Below, piece by piece: positions 11,201 to 20,554 of a DNA stretch of 64,000 nucleotides. Under the pieces are notes generated by a model. It made no database searches, had not been told where the DNA came from, and saw nothing but the letters and a program-made list of their open reading frames with translations. The first letter of the stretch is position 1. Each line of letters starts with the position of its first letter. Origin of the DNA: Diphasiastrum complanatum (lineage: Eukaryota > Streptophyta > Lycopodiopsida > Lycopodiales > Lycopodiaceae); NCBI GenBank assembly GCA_029204225.1, contig CM055113.1, forward strand, positions 34,626,557 through 34,690,556, written 5' to 3'. The translations under genes and the position numbers were made by a program.

Positions 11201-12155
11201 ACTCTTTATGATATGTCATATGAGAAGTGGCTCCACTATCAATCCACCAAGGATCAATGTCTCCATGATTAGCCAACAAGCAAGATGACATAACAAAAGC
11301 ATCATTTGAAAGAAGCTCATCCCCACCCTCATCAATAGTTAGATTGGTTTGCTTTTCCCCTTGATCCCTCTTTTTCTTGAAACAATCACTAGCAAAATGC
11401 CCTTTGACTCCACAATAGAAACATTTTAGCTTAGATCTATCCTTCTTTTTGCCAAAAGTAGAGTGCTCACCTTGGTCTTGCCCTTTAGACCAATTGCTTT
11501 TACCTTTGCCCTTGAACTTGCCTTTAGAGAACATTGCCTCCTCTTCTCCTCCTTGAGATGTAGAAGATGCTCCCACTCTTGCTTGCAACCTGAATTCTTC
11601 AGCCAACAAGACCTCTTGCAAGTCTCCAACACTTGGTAAACATTTTTGGATAGCATAACTTTGAACAAGATTAGCATGATCATCCAACAAGCCATTGAGA
11701 ATCACTTGAACAAGCTCCTCATTATTTATGCCATCATTAATGCATGCTAACTCATCATTCAATGCTTTAACTCTCAAAACAAAAACATGTCCACTCTCAC
11801 TCTTCTTTTGCATACAAGAAAAGATTTGCCTTCTTAAAGTCAACACTCTAGAAGTAGACTTGGATTCATAAACCTTCTTCAAGGCTTCCCAAGCTTCACT
11901 AGATGATGTGCACTTACCAACCTCTTTGATAAGCTCATTTGTCACATTCATCTTGATCATGTGAAGGGCTTTCTTTGCCCTCTTGTCATACCTCAATTGT
12001 TCTTGAGGTGCCAAAGGTCTCTCCTCCACACCTACAACAATATCCATCAACTCATTCATCTCAAGCAAAGACTCCATCCTTACTTTCCAAGTAGAATAGT
12101 TGAGGGAGGTAAGCCTATCATTGCTTTCCAACATGTAGCCTCCATTTGTAGCCAT
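8205..12155 (-). CDS. Copia Gag-Pol polyprotein, intact
   Basis: A single 1,316-residue frame. Gag occupies about 1-240 (WKVRMESLL start, UBN2 core). The CCHC knuckle is C245-C248-H253-C258. The aspartic protease has D306-S307-G308. The integrase zinc site is H439, H444, C473, C476, and the catalytic D503, D565, E601 lie in HSDIHG, RSDNGGEY and AERKN. Reverse transcriptase runs about 830-1075, with D907 (QLDISNAF) and YVDD at 992-995. RNase H runs about 1150-1290 (SDSDFAGD, SSSEAEY, FCDN). Order PR-IN-RT-RH is diagnostic of Ty1/copia. The start ATG gives MATNGGYMLES, like related elements. The stop TGA lies in the first bases of the 3' LTR. No frameshift or stop is seen, so the product is probably functional. 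Confidence 0.97.
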   Translation of the reverse strand: MATNGGYMLESNDRLTSLNYSTWKVRMESLLEMNELMDIVVGVEERPLAPQEQLRYDKRAKKALHMIKMNVTNELIKEVGKCTSSSEAWEALKKVYESKSTSRVLTLRRQIFSCMQKKSESGHVFVLRVKALNDELACINDGINNEELVQVILNGLLDDHANLVQSYAIQKCLPSVGDLQEVLLAEEFRLQARVGASSTSQGGEEEAMFSKGKFKGKGKSNWSKGQDQGEHSTFGKKKDRSKLKCFYCGVKGHFASDCFKKKRDQGEKQTNLTIDEGGDELLSNDAFVMSSCLLANHGDIDPWWIDSGATSHMTYHKEYFSSLMAFDGDRKVIYTANDGECTIKGIGTIPISLSTHRNIELKDVLLIPSITKNLLSVSQMLDKGFKVEFDGDACLIKKGCSIIAKGKRQGKLFKLDACVVANQVGCMANEQMSIQEVWHKRMGHLNYKALEEIAKKEVVRGLPKSLTCLNHVCEECALSKSHRLPYTRSISRSKMPFSLLHSDIHGVTTISNGGAKMYVTFIDDFSRFCWVYLLKSKDEVFDVFVKFKVAIETQFTTKIKCLRSDNGGEYISNKFKAFCDEHGIKREYTCPRTPQQNGVAERKNRTLCESAKAMRLNANLPKPFWSDALLCANFLCNRWPSVVLEGKTPFEALFGMKPNVKFLRTFGCICYFNITLDDRTKEDPSSRKGIFVGYSEVSKAYRIYVPSIKKVFTSRDVIFDENNIPKVVSSDDGVVATNVLDDNGVDDTLDVDVEEASSSQIPRRTPRHKVKPSRLTYDGKGKQVVDGSNYAFLTSFDVPSCVDEARQKEEWIQAMDLEFEALMKNNTWRLVELPKGKSAIGCKWIFKVKTNQDGSINKLKARLVAKGYAQEHGIDYEETFAPVAKMVSIRVIISLATLYGWDLWQLDISNAFLNGDLEEEVYMEQPESYVSHSKPNHVCFLQKSLYGLKQAPRSWYARLNSFLLSQNFTMSEYDHSLYFRISANDVTILLIYVDDIILSGGNKEDIEDIKKALKKEFEVHDLGLLSYILGIEVIRTSQITFISQEKYAISILNRFHMVDANPIDTPMESHVKLTIRGNERSFEDITLYRKLIGSLIYLTITRPDLSYCVGRLSQFMQDPSIEHWKLGKRILRYISGTKDFGIVYRGSSPNLFGFSDSDFAGDLMDRKSINAHAIFIGDGAISWMSKKQATISLSSSEAEYKALTSCTKEMVWIKRMIMELHLLDFSESPIIFCDNLSAQSLASNPVFHARSKHIEVAYHFVREQVLAKEIKLEHVPSKECVADIFTKALGKDLFFKHRTSLGVLSKSMLKLVEEGV

Positions 12156-12751
12156 GTTGCAATGATTGATCTCTGATCTTTGACCTGTTCCAATGCACTA
12201 AGCACTCTCTTGAATCAACAAATGAAACACAAGAAGAAATCACAAAGATTTGGAACCTAAAACCTTACTTTTTCTCTCTTTTCCTCACTTTTTCCTCAAT
12301 TTTAGCCACTAGTTTTATGATTTCTTGATCAAACCAAGACCAAACCTCAATATACTTGCTTTTCCCTCACTCCTAAGATTGAAATACACTCTTGAATCAT
12401 TCAGCAAACTGAAAATCAGAGGGTTACATCAATTTTGAAGTTTTTGACATGAAGAAGCAAGAAATTGAATCAAAAAACTATATGCTAGAATGGAAAACTA
12501 ATAGGATCTTGTTGGATCTTGCATCTCCCTCTTTCCAAAACAAATTTTGTCTCCTTATTCTGATAAGTACAGAGGGAATTCGCCCTACTTCAATTGAAAT
12601 GCATACAAATGATGTTTTGATCACAAAGATCCAATTTCTACACATAAATCAACAAGATTTTTAGCTAGAAACTTGATTGGAATGCTACAAAAGCAAACTC
12701 GCCCACAAATCTCTTCTAAATCTGGCAAAACCTGCACATTTGGCCGCCTAA
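12156..12751 (-). other. Untranslated leader of element B
   Basis: About 600 bases between the primer site and the Gag start on the minus strand. It is A/T-rich, with no coding segment I can support. Such leaders carry packaging signals in copia elements, but none can be pinpointed here. Confidence 0.7.
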
Positions 12752-12764
12752 TGCTCTGATACCA
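12752..12764 (-). other. Primer binding site of element B
   Basis: The minus strand reads TGGTATCAGAGCA directly next to the 5' LTR, complementary to the 3' end of initiator methionine tRNA. Confidence 0.88.
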
Positions 12765-13417
12765 TGTGAAAAACTCAGATCCAAAAGATGCTAAAGTTTC
12801 ATAAAGATCTTGGCCATGGAAGTTATGCACATCTAGATTGAAAAAATGATAGAAATTGTGATGTTAAGCATACTAAACATCAACTAAACATCAAAATCTG
12901 ATCATAAGCTTCCACAAACAGAAACTTGCTGTCCCTGTCCGTACTTCAGAGCCTACAACCTGCATTTCACACGTGTGAAGCCATAGCAACAAAGAAATCA
13001 CAATTCTAGTGGCTAGAATGCAAGATATGAACAAAAAAGTGAGAGAGAAGAAGATGGATCTTCAAAGAGCATAACATTCATTCAATAGAATGAAAATGAG
13101 ATGTGTACATACTCGTGGAGATGGCTATTTATAGCAGCCATAGTGCCTCTTGGCCACTTGTCTTATGATAGGCTAAAATTGGGGTCCAATAGGATTCACC
13201 CATCTACCTAGAAATTTGGTCAAATAGGAATGCACCAAATTATGAGCCAATAGAAGAGCTCCACACTCGACCTCCTCTAATTAATGTGACCTCAAAAGTA
13301 GTGTACACATACTTTGGGCCTCTACATACATGTATGAACCTATCTCTAACTTTTATTTGGCCATAGGCCTACAAAATCTCAAGTTAGGAAAATACTACTA
13401 GTTGACAATTTTTCACA
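12765..13417 (-). repeat. 5' LTR of element B
   Basis: Identical by eye to 7557-8209. Followed by the target duplication ccacc at 13418-13422. The TATA-like site on the minus strand lies at about 13123-13138. Confidence 0.95.
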
Positions 13418-14533
13418 CCACCCACAGCTGAATGAATCATTTTGCTGTGGTGACTGCAAAATAATTCAGCACAAAAGAAATCAATTATGAAACAGAATGA
13501 ATTAGAATGAAACAATTACATAAGAATACTGATTTCAAAATGCGATTAAGAAAGACAGAGTTTACCTCCAAACTCACGATCTCCCAGTCCACGGAATGGG
13601 GAACATCTGTAGGAATATATTTACTTAAATATGATAGATATATATCTACATCCTTATGCGTATTTTTTGTCAAATTCATCTTGACACAAAAAAATTTGAT
13701 ACTATTATTTACAGATCTCTTAATAGAGATTGGGTTTAAACTCCAGTGGTCACTACAAAATAAGATTGAAAGTACTTTAGCGAAAATTCTGAGAACTATT
13801 TAAATTGAAAATGTCAATGTTAATGCATAAAACAGGAAGAAGCACTTAATATATCCTTCTTGGTATGATAAGGAATGATTAGATACTTTGTTGCTGGTGT
13901 GAATCCACTTGTCAGACATTGTGACAATGTGTCATTATTCTCCTTGAAGGTCTGGAGCAGAAAGTTACTCAGCACCAGCAACTCGTTGGATGAATCTCTT
14001 GCAATGTCAAATTGCAAGAGTGTCAGCTCGGACTCTATCACAGGATCACGGATAGAAGTTTGTCTGTCTTTGAGATCCAAGCAATCTAAAACTCTAAAAT
14101 TAATACTAAAATCAAGTTCATCTAGTCTAAAATAAAAAGGAGTACCAATTTTATCTATAACATCCAATATGTCTTTCTCAAATCTAAGATACTCATCCGA
14201 ATCTATATATGTATAAAAATTTGGAGGAGGAGGTGGTGGATGTGTAGTATCTACAGGAATTAAAGTGGTATCCAAAACAGTTGTAGCTATATTTACAACA
14301 TTATCAACAACAACGTTATCTACAATTGATTCTGGGTCAGATTTCACAGAATCTGTGGTGTCTACGATCTTTGCTTTCTTTGGAGCTCTCTTGGGGGCAC
14401 TCTGCTTCCTAGGACGCTTCGTAGGAAGATCAGTCCTATCTACAGGTGTTGGCCTCGGAGCAGAAGGTTGAGATACGTGCAACCTACAGAACCTATCCCT
14501 CATTCTCATCAGGAGCTGAAAATCCTTGGGCAT

Positions 14534-14977
14534 TATTGTGACTCTCTTGGAATGAATGGCAAGAAAAAATGAATCTTCGAAAAAAAGACTAAGGTAATCT
14601 TTAACAGCCTCTTGAAGGCACTGAAGAGCACTGGGTGTAAATCTGACCAGCTATCCGAGATCATTTCTTGTTATGTTTCGGACAGCACAGTAGAATGGAG
14701 CCCTTGGGATCAACAACGTAGTTGAATACTGGTATTTGCATATCTCATAGAGCCACCTGCTACGGTTGCGCATTCTATGTCTAGTAGGAGGGGTAATGGC
14801 CACCGCAGGGAGAAGTCCCTCCTGGTCTGCTTTCTCCTATCCATGGATGAGCCAGGAGAGAAGAAGTCCCTCCTGGTCTGCTTTCTCCTATCCATGGATG
14901 TGTACTATGCAATAGCGGACTTGCGTACGACGGGGAGGATGAGAACAGAAGGGTGATAAAAAGATGCTTGATCCTTC
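14534..14977. other. Region upstream of the ULP1-like gene copy 1
   Basis: No gene supported. It would contain the 5' flank of the minus-strand ULP1-like gene. The comparison cannot be extended because copy 2 is cut at 29163. It holds the 39-bp direct repeat listed separately. Confidence 0.5.
14811..14900. repeat. 39-bp direct repeat, two copies
   Basis: The unit AGAAGTCCCTCCTGGTCTGC... ending ATCCATGGATG occurs at 14811-14849 and 14862-14900, identical by eye, with a 12-base spacer. Confidence 0.95.
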
Positions 14978-15280
14978 TTATGCTTTTTTGTCACAGCCAA
15001 AGCTCTCTACCTTTTCACCATAGCCAGGGCTTGGAGAAAAAGTTGAGCATTGGACAAAAAGGTGAGCACCATAGCCAGCATTCAAAAGTTTACTAGTTTT
15101 TCTTTGATACATTTGTATTTATTGTTGTTTATGTTCTTTTGTCACAGCCAAAGTTCTTTACCTTCTCACCATAGCCAGGGCTTGAGCAAAAAGTTGAGCA
15201 TTGAACACAAAGGTAAGTACCATAGCCAACATTCAAAAGTTTACTTGTTTTGTTTTGTTATATTTGTCTTTATTGTTGTT
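14978..15280. repeat. 151-bp tandem duplication
   Basis: Two imperfect tandem units with period 151 bases. GTCACAGCCAA starts at 14990 and again at 15141, and each unit ends in TTTATTGTTGTTTATG. They differ at a number of positions, so the duplication is old. Short iterations of AAAGCT..TTCAAAAGCTT follow at 15330-15440. Confidence 0.9.
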
Positions 15281-15519
15281 TATGTTTCTTTCTCTCTCTC
15301 ATTGACACTCTTTTGTTTTGTATCAGAGTTAAAGCTTTTCAAAAGCTTGAGGTAAAGCTATTCAAAAGCTTGTAAACCTTTTCAAAGAGAGCATGAGAAA
15401 GCTTCTCAAAGGGAGTAAAGCTATTTAAAAGGGTGTAAAGCTTGGAGTAGGGCTAAGAGTAAAGTAAGTTTTTTGTAAACCTTGATGACTCTCTATCCTT
15501 TTATCTCTCTCATTGACAC

Positions 15520-16034
15520 TCTTTCAAAAAATTTGCGGATATTTATTCACAATTCTTTTGGCAAAAATTGCCAAAACAATTGCGGAAATTCATTTTTGCA
15601 ATTTTTTTTCAAAATAGTGTATAAAATTGCGAAAAATAAATCCGCAATTTATTTTTTATTGCGGATTTAGTTTTTGCAATTTTTTGACACTATTTTGAAA
15701 AGAAATTGCAAAAATGAATTTTCGCAATGTTTTTGACAATTTTTGCCAAAAAAATCTGGCAAACAAATTGCGGAAACAAATTGCGGAAATAAATCCGCAA
15801 TTATTATGCCAAAAAATTGCTGGTGGGTTTTCGCAATTTTTTTTATTGTTAATTTAGCAAAAAAATTGTAAAAAATTAGCCAAAAAAATTGCGGGACCGA
15901 AATTGCGAAATTGCCAAAAAAAATTACGGAAATCGTTTCCGCAATTCTTTTGGCAAAAAATGATAAAAATTGCAAAAATTTCTGAAATTTTTGCCATTTT
16001 TTTTTCGCAATTTCTGTCACATTTTCTTGTAGTG
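15520..16034. mobile_element. CACTA-like foldback / MITE-type element
   Basis: A stretch built of repeated TTGCGGAAAT / ATTTCCGCAA-type words. The right end reads TTTTCTTGTAGTG (16022-16034), whose complement CACTACAAGAAAA is a common terminus of plant CACTA transposons. No matching left terminus is found, so the element is truncated or rearranged. No transposase is encoded. It ends immediately before a copia gag start, so it may have inserted there or been joined by rearrangement. Confidence 0.55.
15548..15757. repeat. Imperfect inverted repeat (about 90-bp arms)
   Basis: The left arm from about 15560 (GGCAAAAATTGCC...) pairs with the right arm ending at 15747 (...CAATTTTTGCC), with the centre near 15653. 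The arms share TTGCAATTTTTT, CAAAATAGTGT and AAATCCGCAAT segments in opposite orientation. Transcripts would fold into a long hairpin that could feed small RNA production. Confidence 0.8.
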
Positions 16035-16700
16035 ATGGGTGGCTATTTATTGGAATCAAGTGAGAGACTCACTTCACAAATTATTCCATTTTAATAGTGA
16101 GGATGGAATCACTCCTAGTGATCCATGACCTCTTTGACATAGTTCTAGGAGTTGAGGAAGAGTCTCAAGCTGCCCAAGAACAAACCAAATACAAGAAGAG
16201 AGAGCTCAAGTGTTTCTTTTGTGAGAAGAAAGGACACTTTGTCTCAGACTGTTACTTGAAGAAGAATCAACAAGCAAATGGAGATCAAGGGAACATTGCT
16301 CAAGAGGAAGAAGATGAGGATGGATTCAACACATCCTTAATGGTTGCATCTACACCAACTTCAAGTCAAGACACATGGTGGATAGATAGTGGGGCTAGTT
16401 CTCACATGTCTTTTAACAAGCATATTTTTCTACTCTTCTTTGTTGTAATGACTCTAAGAAGTCAATATACATTGCTAGTAATCAAGAATGCAAGATAGAT
16501 GGTATAGGATCTATTCCTCTTTGTTTAGGCACATCTAAAAAGATAGATCTAGATAATGTTTTGTATGTTCCTACCATTTCAAGAAACTTGCTTAGTGTAG
16601 GACAATTAATGGACAATGGACTAGATGTACATTTCAATAATGGAGTTTGTTCCATCTTCAAAAATGATAAGTGCATAGCTAGTGGCATTAAGCAAGGTAA
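16035..16700 (+). pseudogene. Copia gag-protease remnant
   Basis: Related to the element at 19097-25397. It keeps the Gag start (GGYLLESSERLTS), then has an in-frame-looking deletion that joins KYKKRE directly to the zinc knuckle (CFFCEKKGHFVSDC). After this come the protease motif WWIDSGASSHMS and the DVHFNNGVCSI segment, with a frameshift near 16430 (a second frameshift or stop near 16495). It ends abruptly near 16697. There is no integrase, RT or RNase H. Confidence 0.85.
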
Positions 16701-18060
16701 TGAAAAGTGACATTTCACCCAGGGATTCATGTAAATTGAGGTTACATGAAGGTGATGTTACTAGATTGTAGAGACCCAATAGGAAAATTTATCTCTTAGT
16801 ATACTTCTAAAAGTTGATGTAGTACTTCAGACAGAGATAGATAATTTGAGATTTATTCCATTTCTAAGTACTTATTTGATATTGAAGTCAGACTAAGGAT
16901 TAATTTTTAAGATAAATGTGAAAGTTAAAAGTTTGATTTGTTAGCTTTTGAACTTAATCTTCAGAATCATCTTGCAAGCCATTCATCATCTTTAATTTTG
17001 CCATCAATCACAGACTTTCGTAGTTCAAGTGACCAGTGGGTTTCTTTCCTTGCCTAACCTGAATTCAAGATCTAGTCAATCTAGCATCAAAGAGACAAAG
17101 TTAGTTGTCACGCGTAGGTTTGTTCCCATGGGAGCGATAGTATAGTTCAGATTTCAACATGAATGGAGGATCCAAATCTAACTCTAACATCCATTAACCC
17201 TAACCATTAACACTACACATCCATTAACACTATGCATCCACAACAAAGATAGCTTATTCTTTCTCTCTCTCCCTTTCTCTCTCATAAAAAGTATAATAAC
17301 ATACAATTCCAATAACATTCAGATCCAACAATTAGCAAAAACCAAAGAAAGCATGAGAGATGGATAAAAAGTGATAGAGAGCAAGGACATTCATCAATCC
17401 ATTCCTGAAGAGAACCAATCTGCTTTATTGAAATGAGGAAATGAACATGTGTAAGAGCTCGAGTTGGTCCCTTTTTATAATAGTGAAGAGGACCCTGGCC
17501 TCTGAATCCTATTGGTCCATTCCTGCCTCCCTAATTATTCAAATTTAAAAAAGAATGGGAACCATCCAAATTGGAGGGAAACCCAACTTTATTCACTAAC
17601 TTGACATTTAGGCCCTGCGACATTAAAAGTCCCGCAAAAAGACCTAAAGTCCTCTTATTGTCTTTTAACTAATCAAATAACTATGTGATCATTGGGTTGG
17701 ACTTACACACACAGGGTGCCAAACCCCTCTCACCTATTAACTAGGGTTAGGGTTGCCTTGGGATCCGCAAACTCTTCAGTATCCCCCACCAAAATTGGTG
17801 GCGGTCCCATGACACCTGCGAGATGCAGTTATTGGGGACATTTTTTGGCTTCGTGCGTACTGCACCTTCTCCATAAAATCGAGACGGACAGTAGTAAAAT
17901 CCAAACTGTGGGACAGAAAAAACAATGATGGGCTCCGGCAACCCACTTTGAGTCGTCCATGATGTGAAGCGAGATTCCCAGGAGCCTCTCATCATTGCTG
18001 CACGAAAGTATAAATGAGCAACCGACAGCTGATCTTTGATATTCTCTGAGGCCATCGGCT
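16701..18060. other. Unassigned region, possible old LTR
   Basis: No gene assigned. Bases 17380-17580 resemble the layout of the element B LTR read on the minus strand (ATTCAT...TGAAATGAGG...ACATGTGTA...TTTTTATAATAG...CCTATTGGTCC), so part may be a degenerate minus-strand LTR. A minus-strand open stretch of 128 codons at 17747-18133 overlaps the edge of the next copia piece; its product is not recognised. Short CCATTAACACTA repeats occur at about 17190-17235. Confidence 0.4.
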
Positions 18061-18066
18061 TATTTG

Positions 18067-19096
18067 GATCGAATGCCAGAGGAGAGAGACAATCGTCCCA
18101 TCTGGTTGATTCTAAATACCCACTTACATCCAATCACATGCATGTTGTTTGGTGGCTCCACAAGCTCCCATGTGTTATTTGATATCAAGGCTTCAAATTC
18201 TTGGGTCATTGCTTCAACCCACTCCTTGGATTGAAAAGCTTCTTGGACATCCTTAGGCTCTTCATCTGATATAAAAAGTGCATGATAGGAAGTTTCACCT
18301 TCCACTTGCCTTTCTTCATCATATGTGAGCCTCCTTGGCTCAGATCTTGCTCTTGTAGATCTTCTAGGTGTGGTAGCTTGAATTTGCTCTTTCTCAAGCC
18401 TCGGCCTCACCTCTTCTTGAACAGCATCAAGATTGATGATTGTAGATCTTACATGAGTCTCCTTGATCTATGCATCATCCAAGTTAAACTTCTGATCTTC
18501 ATGGAAGATCACATCTCTACTAACAACATTCTTGTTAGTAGAGGGCAAATAAATCTTGTATGTTTTTTTAGTGGATGCATATTCTACAAAAATTCCTTTT
18601 ACTGCACTAGGATCTTCCTTCTTCCTAGTTTCTAGAGGCACATGCACAAAGCATACACAGCCAAAAATCCTAAGATGATCTACCTTAGGCTTTTTCTTAT
18701 ACAACATCTCAAATGGTGTCTTTCCTCCTATTGCAAGATTTGGAAGCCTATTACAAAGATAGTTTGCACATGCAACTGCCTCTCCCCAAAATTCTTTAGG
18801 CAAAGAAGCTTCTAGCCTAATGGCTTTTGCACATTCACACAAAGTTCTATTTTTTCTCTCAGCAACTCCATTTTGTTGAGGATCATATGAACAAGAAAAC
18901 TTTCTTTGAATACCCTCTCTCTCACAAAAGACTTTAAACTTATTGGAAGTGTACTCTCCTCCACTATCACTTCTTAAAGCTTTTAACTTGAAAGGAAACT
19001 GCTTCTCTACATAAGCTTTGAAAGTAAGAAAAACATCATAGACCATGGCTTTTGAAGACAACATATAGATCCAAGCCTTATCTTGTATAATCATCT
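18067..19096 (-). pseudogene. Element C integrase core to RT start
   Basis: Reads from AWIYMLSSKAMVYDVF (integrase) through LRSDSGGEY and [14 protein letters not shown], then ANYLCNRLP, GCVCFVHVPLETR and the post-integrase YKIYLPSTNK. The spacer RRSTRARSEPRRLTYD follows, then the start of RT (SNNTWELVEP..GCKWVFR). There is a break near 18460-18470, and the RT is truncated. The catalytic Asp and Glu of the core are kept. Confidence 0.88.
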
Positions 19097-19960
19097 TGTT
19101 GAAAATTGTCACTTCTCACTTGACATTGGTTAGTGTAAATATTGATCAAACATTAGAATAATGTGATGATATGATTTCACACGTGTGGAGCATGTTCCCA
19201 CGTGTGAAAGGATGTACTTTTCATGCTTGTATATATCTAAATTGATTTTGTATCAATCTAGTTATTGTGAACATGATATGACTAGTTTTTTTAGTCAAGT
19301 TGACTAGTCACCTAGAAATTAGCTTTTCCTTGCATGTGCATGAGTAAATGCTCCCACATGGCAAGTGGATGTTCACACATGCGTATAGAGTACTAGAAGA
19401 TAAGAGTTGACCATTTTCCTTAGATCCTATTTTGTAGGAAATATTCCTATATTCTAGGAGACTAGCTTTTTGGATTTTAGCCATATTGTAGAAGGTCAAC
19501 TATTGGATAAGGATCAAGGATGAATCAAATGGATAGATCTGAGTGATGTGGCACTCTTCACACGTGTGAAGACCTGCTGGACTGTACCAGACTCGTGGAT
19601 GTACTTGATCCATAAAAGGATCATCATTTTGCTAAGAAGATTGATGAGACTTTTGCATTCTACACTTTTGTGAGATTCTAGTCATTTGTCTTGTGATTTC
19701 TATGAATGATTGCTATCTAGGATGATTGTACTTGTTGTTTCAGGTGCAGGCCATACTGTGGATAGTACTCCACACATGTGAAGGCCGCTCTCACTAATTA
19801 ATGATGTGCTGATACATTGCTCTTGCTTAAATCCAAGTGTAGTGAATCTAGATCAAGATCTAATGTGTAGAACTTGATAGATCCATTGATTAGGCAACCA
19901 ATAACTCTCTATGATTGTAAAGTACAGTTATTATTGTCCTAAAAACTGTAAAATTTATCA
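19097..19960 (+). repeat. 5' LTR of element D
   Basis: TGTTGAAAATTG...AAATTTATCA. It contains several CACACGTGTG/CCCACGTGTGAA palindromes. A TATATA segment occurs near 19229. Confidence 0.95.
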
Positions 19961-19973
19961 TGGTATCATAGCT
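19961..19973 (+). other. Primer binding site of element D
   Basis: TGGTATCATAGCT abuts the 5' LTR. It is one mismatch from the iMet-tRNA complement TGGTATCAGAGC. Confidence 0.8.
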
Positions 19974-20554
19974 AAGTAAGAGAGTGATCATTGAATCATA
20001 AATCTTGTAAAGATCATTGGCAAAATTTGTTTTTGGCCAATACTAGTGAGGGCGAGTTTATCTAGAGTGATAGCTTGTAATCATTTGGATCAAAACGACT
20101 TGGAGGCTGTGTATGTACTTTTCACACGTGTGAAACCGTACAGCAACTTTCATTTCAAGTTACTTTGTGTCTGTTGGTCCCAAAATCACAATACTAGTTC
20201 ATTTTTAGTGCTTTTTTGAAGCATAGTATTGATCTAGATTCATTCTAGCTAATGCCTATGACCAAATAGTGTTTTGGATCACTAACGCTTTTTTTTTTAG
20301 AGTCTAAGATCAGATCTTAGAGGCTAATTTGTTCAGATCTTTAGTTGAAGTGAAATCTCTAAGAAAAGTGTAAAGCAATTTTTTTTGTGAGAGTGAAAGC
20401 TAGGGATTTTTGGCAAGATCTTTGTGTATCATTCAAGCTTGTGTGCTAGTTTGATATAGACAAGCCTATATGCATTCTAGTAAGCTTTAGGCCTTTCATA
20501 GATCTTTAAAATTCAGAAATCTTTGTGATTTTAAAAGAGAGCATTCATTCTAAA

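Larger units (their letters stand above)
7557..13417 (-). mobile_element. Intact Ty1/copia retrotransposon (element B)
   Basis: A 5,861-bp minus-strand element with two 653-bp LTRs that look identical by eye. It has a 5-bp target duplication (ccacc at 7552-7556 and 13418-13422), a tRNA-iMet primer site and a polypurine tract. One open gag-pol frame of 1,316 codons is uninterrupted. All parts needed for autonomous retrotransposition appear present, so it is a candidate active element. It inserted into the exon holding the catalytic Cys of the ULP1-like gene of copy 1, so it postdates the duplication that made the two-gene unit. Confidence 0.96.
3061..14533 (-). pseudogene. ULP1-like C48 cysteine protease gene, copy 1, split by two copia insertions
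   Basis: Four exons on the minus strand: 14533-13860, 13752-13566, 13453-13423 continuing at 7556-7483, and 3183-3061. Phases join without a stop and give about 362 residues. The N-terminal half has a Pro-rich and Lys/Arg-rich stretch (KRPRKQSAPKRAPKKAK). The C-terminal half has the C48 pattern: His in DHWSL, then PQQNDSFSCGWY with the oxyanion Gln and nucleophile Cys, then an FTLPEY..RFRQEI tail. The Asp expected about 20 residues after His is not seen (FFCVKMN there). The exon 1 donor is GA instead of the GT kept in copy 2. A full copia (7557-13417) sits one base past the Cys codon (13424-13426), and another lies in the last intron. ULP-like proteases act on SUMO or related modifiers, and relatives are often carried by plant DNA transposons. 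Confidence 0.7.
1326..14535. repeat. Duplicated two-gene unit, copy 1 (interrupted by two retrotransposons)
   Basis: About 3.4 kb of unit sequence (1326-3213, 7408-7556 and 13418 to about 14535) matches the segment 26146-29163 in the same orientation. It has been opened by a copia at 3214-7407 (target duplication agtaa) and another at 7557-13417 (target duplication ccacc). Removing both restores colinearity with copy 2. The unit carries two convergent intron-containing genes, described separately. Its first 40-130 bases look like minus-strand copia gag-protease spacer. Copy 1 lacks about 290 bases that copy 2 has at about 26267-26560. By eye the copies differ at several percent of positions. 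Confidence 0.85.

Noticed and set aside
14265-14471. Plus-strand ORF opposite the ULP1-like N-terminal exon
   Set aside because: Antisense shadow of the conserved minus-strand exon.
15520-16034. Repeated TTGCGGAAAT words as a CRISPR-like array
   Set aside because: Units are irregular and form inverted repeats, without uniform spacers; the genome is eukaryotic.
19308-19499. 63-codon minus ORF repeated at 24746-24937
   Set aside because: Identical because it lies in both LTRs of element D; no domain, no context for a gene.
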